Below, piece by piece: positions 5,261 through 6,396 of a stretch of 6,396 bases of DNA. The stretch spans positions 1-6,396 of the forward strand of contig JAUTWY010000003.1 in NCBI GenBank assembly GCA_030838305.1. The letters run 5' to 3'. The DNA is from Acidobacteriaceae bacterium. Its GTDB lineage: Bacteria; Acidobacteriota; Terriglobia; Terriglobales; Acidobacteriaceae. Below the pieces are notes generated by a model. That model made no database searches, had not been told where the DNA came from, and saw nothing but the letters and a program-made list of their open reading frames with translations. The first letter of the stretch is position 1. Each line of letters begins with the position of its first letter. The translations under genes and the position numbers were made by a program.

Positions 5261-6396
5261 TGCGCACCTCCCGGATCCGCCGAGCCCTGTTCCGCGCCTG
5301 CTCCTCCGCCGGGCGCGGTTTCGATTACTCCCACGGTGCGGTTGGTATCGTTGAAGGTTTCGTTGGCCACACGCCGGATATCCGCCTTGGTTACTTGGTC
5401 GATGCGGTCGACGGTCCGAAATAGCTCGCGCCAGTCACCGTAGCGAGTCTGGTAGAAGGCCAACTGATTTGCCAATCCCGTATTCTCCGCCAGACCGCGA
5501 ATCAGGTTGGCTTTGGTACGAGTCTTGATCATCTTCAGTTCGTCATCGCGGATGTCTTCTTTCTTTAAGCGCTCGATCTCGACGTGAATAGCGTCCGCCA
5601 CTTCCTGCGTGGTGTGTCCGGGCAAGGGGAAGGCGTAGAAGGCGAACAGATGCGGATACTTGATACCGGGCAGTCCGGTGAATCCCGCGGAGAATGCGGC
5701 GATCTTCTTATCGCGCACCAAGGCGCGGTAGAGGCGCGACGTGCGGCCCTCCGACATCAAGTCGGTGATGGCGTCATACACCGCGTCATCTTTGGTCATG
5801 TAGTCAGGACGGTGGTAGCCCTCGAGATAGAGCGGCTGCGCTTTCTCCCGCAATACCACTTTGCGCTCGGAGTTCTGCGGAGGTTCGGTGGTGGTAATCT
5901 CGTCAGGACGCGGATGGGCCAGCAGGCGGCCAAAATATTTTTCGAGGATGGGCATTGCTTGCGCCGCCTTCACGTCGCCCGCGACCGCGACCACCATGTT
6001 CGAGGGCACGTAATACTTGTCGTAGAATTTTTGTGCGTCGGTGGCGGAGAAGGAATTCAGGTCGGACATCCAGCCCACAGTGGGGCGGTGGTACGGATGT
6101 GCTGCGAACGCCGCTGCCGTGAATTGCTCGATCAGCCGTCCAGTCGGATTGCTGTCAGTGCGCATGCGACGCTCTTCAATCACCACGTTGCGTTCTTTGT
6201 AAAACTCGCGCATCACCGGATGCAGAAAACGTTCGGACTCGAGATAGGCCCACAGCTCCAGCCGGTTCGAGGGCAGCGAATACTCGTAATCGGTGGCATC
6301 GTAGCTGGTGGATGCGTTCACGTCTTCTCCGCCGTTTTGCTCAATAATCTTGCTGAACTCGTTCGACTTGACGTACTTGTCGGCTTCTGCAATGGC
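5257..6396 (-). CDS. M16 family zinc peptidase, catalytic-type subunit (N-terminus beyond window)
   Basis: The frame is open to the right edge and gives 379 visible residues. The signal peptide and HxxEH motif should lie just upstream, outside the window. The visible start is the end of the first M16 half-domain: NASTSYDATDYEYSLP, then ERNVVIEERRMRTDSNP. The second Glu of that EE (codon 6172-6174) fits the third zinc ligand found about 70-80 residues after HxxEH. The second half-domain follows (PSNMVVAVAGDV onward). At the substrate-binding pair it reads RDKKIAAF: Arg (5713-5715) is kept but Tyr is replaced by Phe (5692-5694). The protein ends in a Gly/Ala-rich tail. The GTG at 6319-6321 is internal, because homologous sequence continues upstream of it. 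It is co-transcribed and overlaps by 4 bases with the non-catalytic subunit gene. Activity cannot be confirmed without the zinc motif. Substrates are unknown; periplasmic peptide or protein turnover is likely. Confidence 0.9.
   Translation of the reverse strand, partial: AIAEADKYVKSNEFSKIIEQNGGEDVNASTSYDATDYEYSLPSNRLELWAYLESERFLHPVMREFYKERNVVIEERRMRTDSNPTGRLIEQFTAAAFAAHPYHRPTVGWMSDLNSFSATDAQKFYDKYYVPSNMVVAVAGDVKAAQAMPILEKYFGRLLAHPRPDEITTTEPPQNSERKVVLREKAQPLYLEGYHRPDYMTKDDAVYDAITDLMSEGRTSRLYRALVRDKKIAAFSAGFTGLPGIKYPHLFAFYAFPLPGHTTQEVADAIHVEIERLKKEDIRDDELKMIKTRTKANLIRGLAENTGLANQLAFYQTRYGDWRELFRTVDRIDQVTKADIRRVANETFNDTNRTVGVIETAPGGGAGAEQGSADPGGAQ
5266..5272 (-). promoter_or_regulatory. Strong Shine-Dalgarno at the M16 gene junction
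   Basis: GGGAGGT on the minus strand ends five bases before the ATG at 5258-5260. It lies inside the last codons of the upstream gene, whose TGA overlaps that ATG. The strong site plus the ATGA overlap fixes this start and suggests coupled, near-equal production of the two subunits. Confidence 0.8.

Noticed and set aside
6319..6321. GTG at 6319-6321 as the start of the upstream M16 gene
   Set aside because: The frame continues to the window edge with M16-like sequence before it, and an M16 domain starting here would lack its zinc motif and first strands.

Overview
The window holds five protein genes. One, on the plus strand, is cut by the left edge. Four are on the minus strand, and the most upstream of these is cut by the right edge. 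No RNA gene, insertion sequence, integrase, CRISPR array or origin was seen. The gene content suggests a free-living, moderately GC-rich Gram-negative bacterium: a periplasmic M16 protease pair, a membrane-tethered SpoIIE-type phosphatase, an SplB-like radical SAM protein and a Rieske oxygenase. The style of the M16 pair and the intergenic palindromes resemble Acidobacteriota. That placement is an inference from protein style, not from a marker gene.

Layout from left to right. Bases 1-515 (+) carry the C-terminal half of a Rieske-type oxygenase alpha subunit, including all three mononuclear-iron ligand positions. It converges on a phosphatase gene (567-1748, -) across about 50 bases with no clear terminator. 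The phosphatase has a cytoplasmic N-terminal region, two membrane helices and a complete SpoIIE/RsbU-type PP2C domain. Its best promoter lies so close to the ATG that the transcript would be nearly leaderless. A short spacer with a perfect 7-bp hairpin separates it from a radical SAM gene (1873-2895, -). That protein has the CxxxCxxC cluster motif and ends in QLPLF, which matches the bacterial sliding-clamp-binding motif. A 205-bp spacer (2896-3100) holds the radical SAM promoter and a dense group of inverted repeats.

The right half is a translationally coupled pair of M16 peptidase-family genes. The upstream gene (5257 to beyond 6396, -) keeps the glutamate at the third zinc-ligand position but has Phe in place of the substrate-binding Tyr. 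The downstream gene (3101-5260, -) has lost the HxxEH zinc motif but keeps the Arg/Tyr pair, has a signal peptide and carries an extra C-terminal domain of LolA-like style. The two look like complementary halves of an M16B heterodimer working in the periplasm.

I see no functional link between the protease pair, the radical SAM gene, the phosphatase and the oxygenase beyond shared strand. The phosphatase and the radical SAM gene each appear to have their own promoter. The observations most worth a second look are the clamp-motif radical SAM protein, the complementary M16 pair with its fused C-terminal domain, and the palindrome cluster at 2977-3043.
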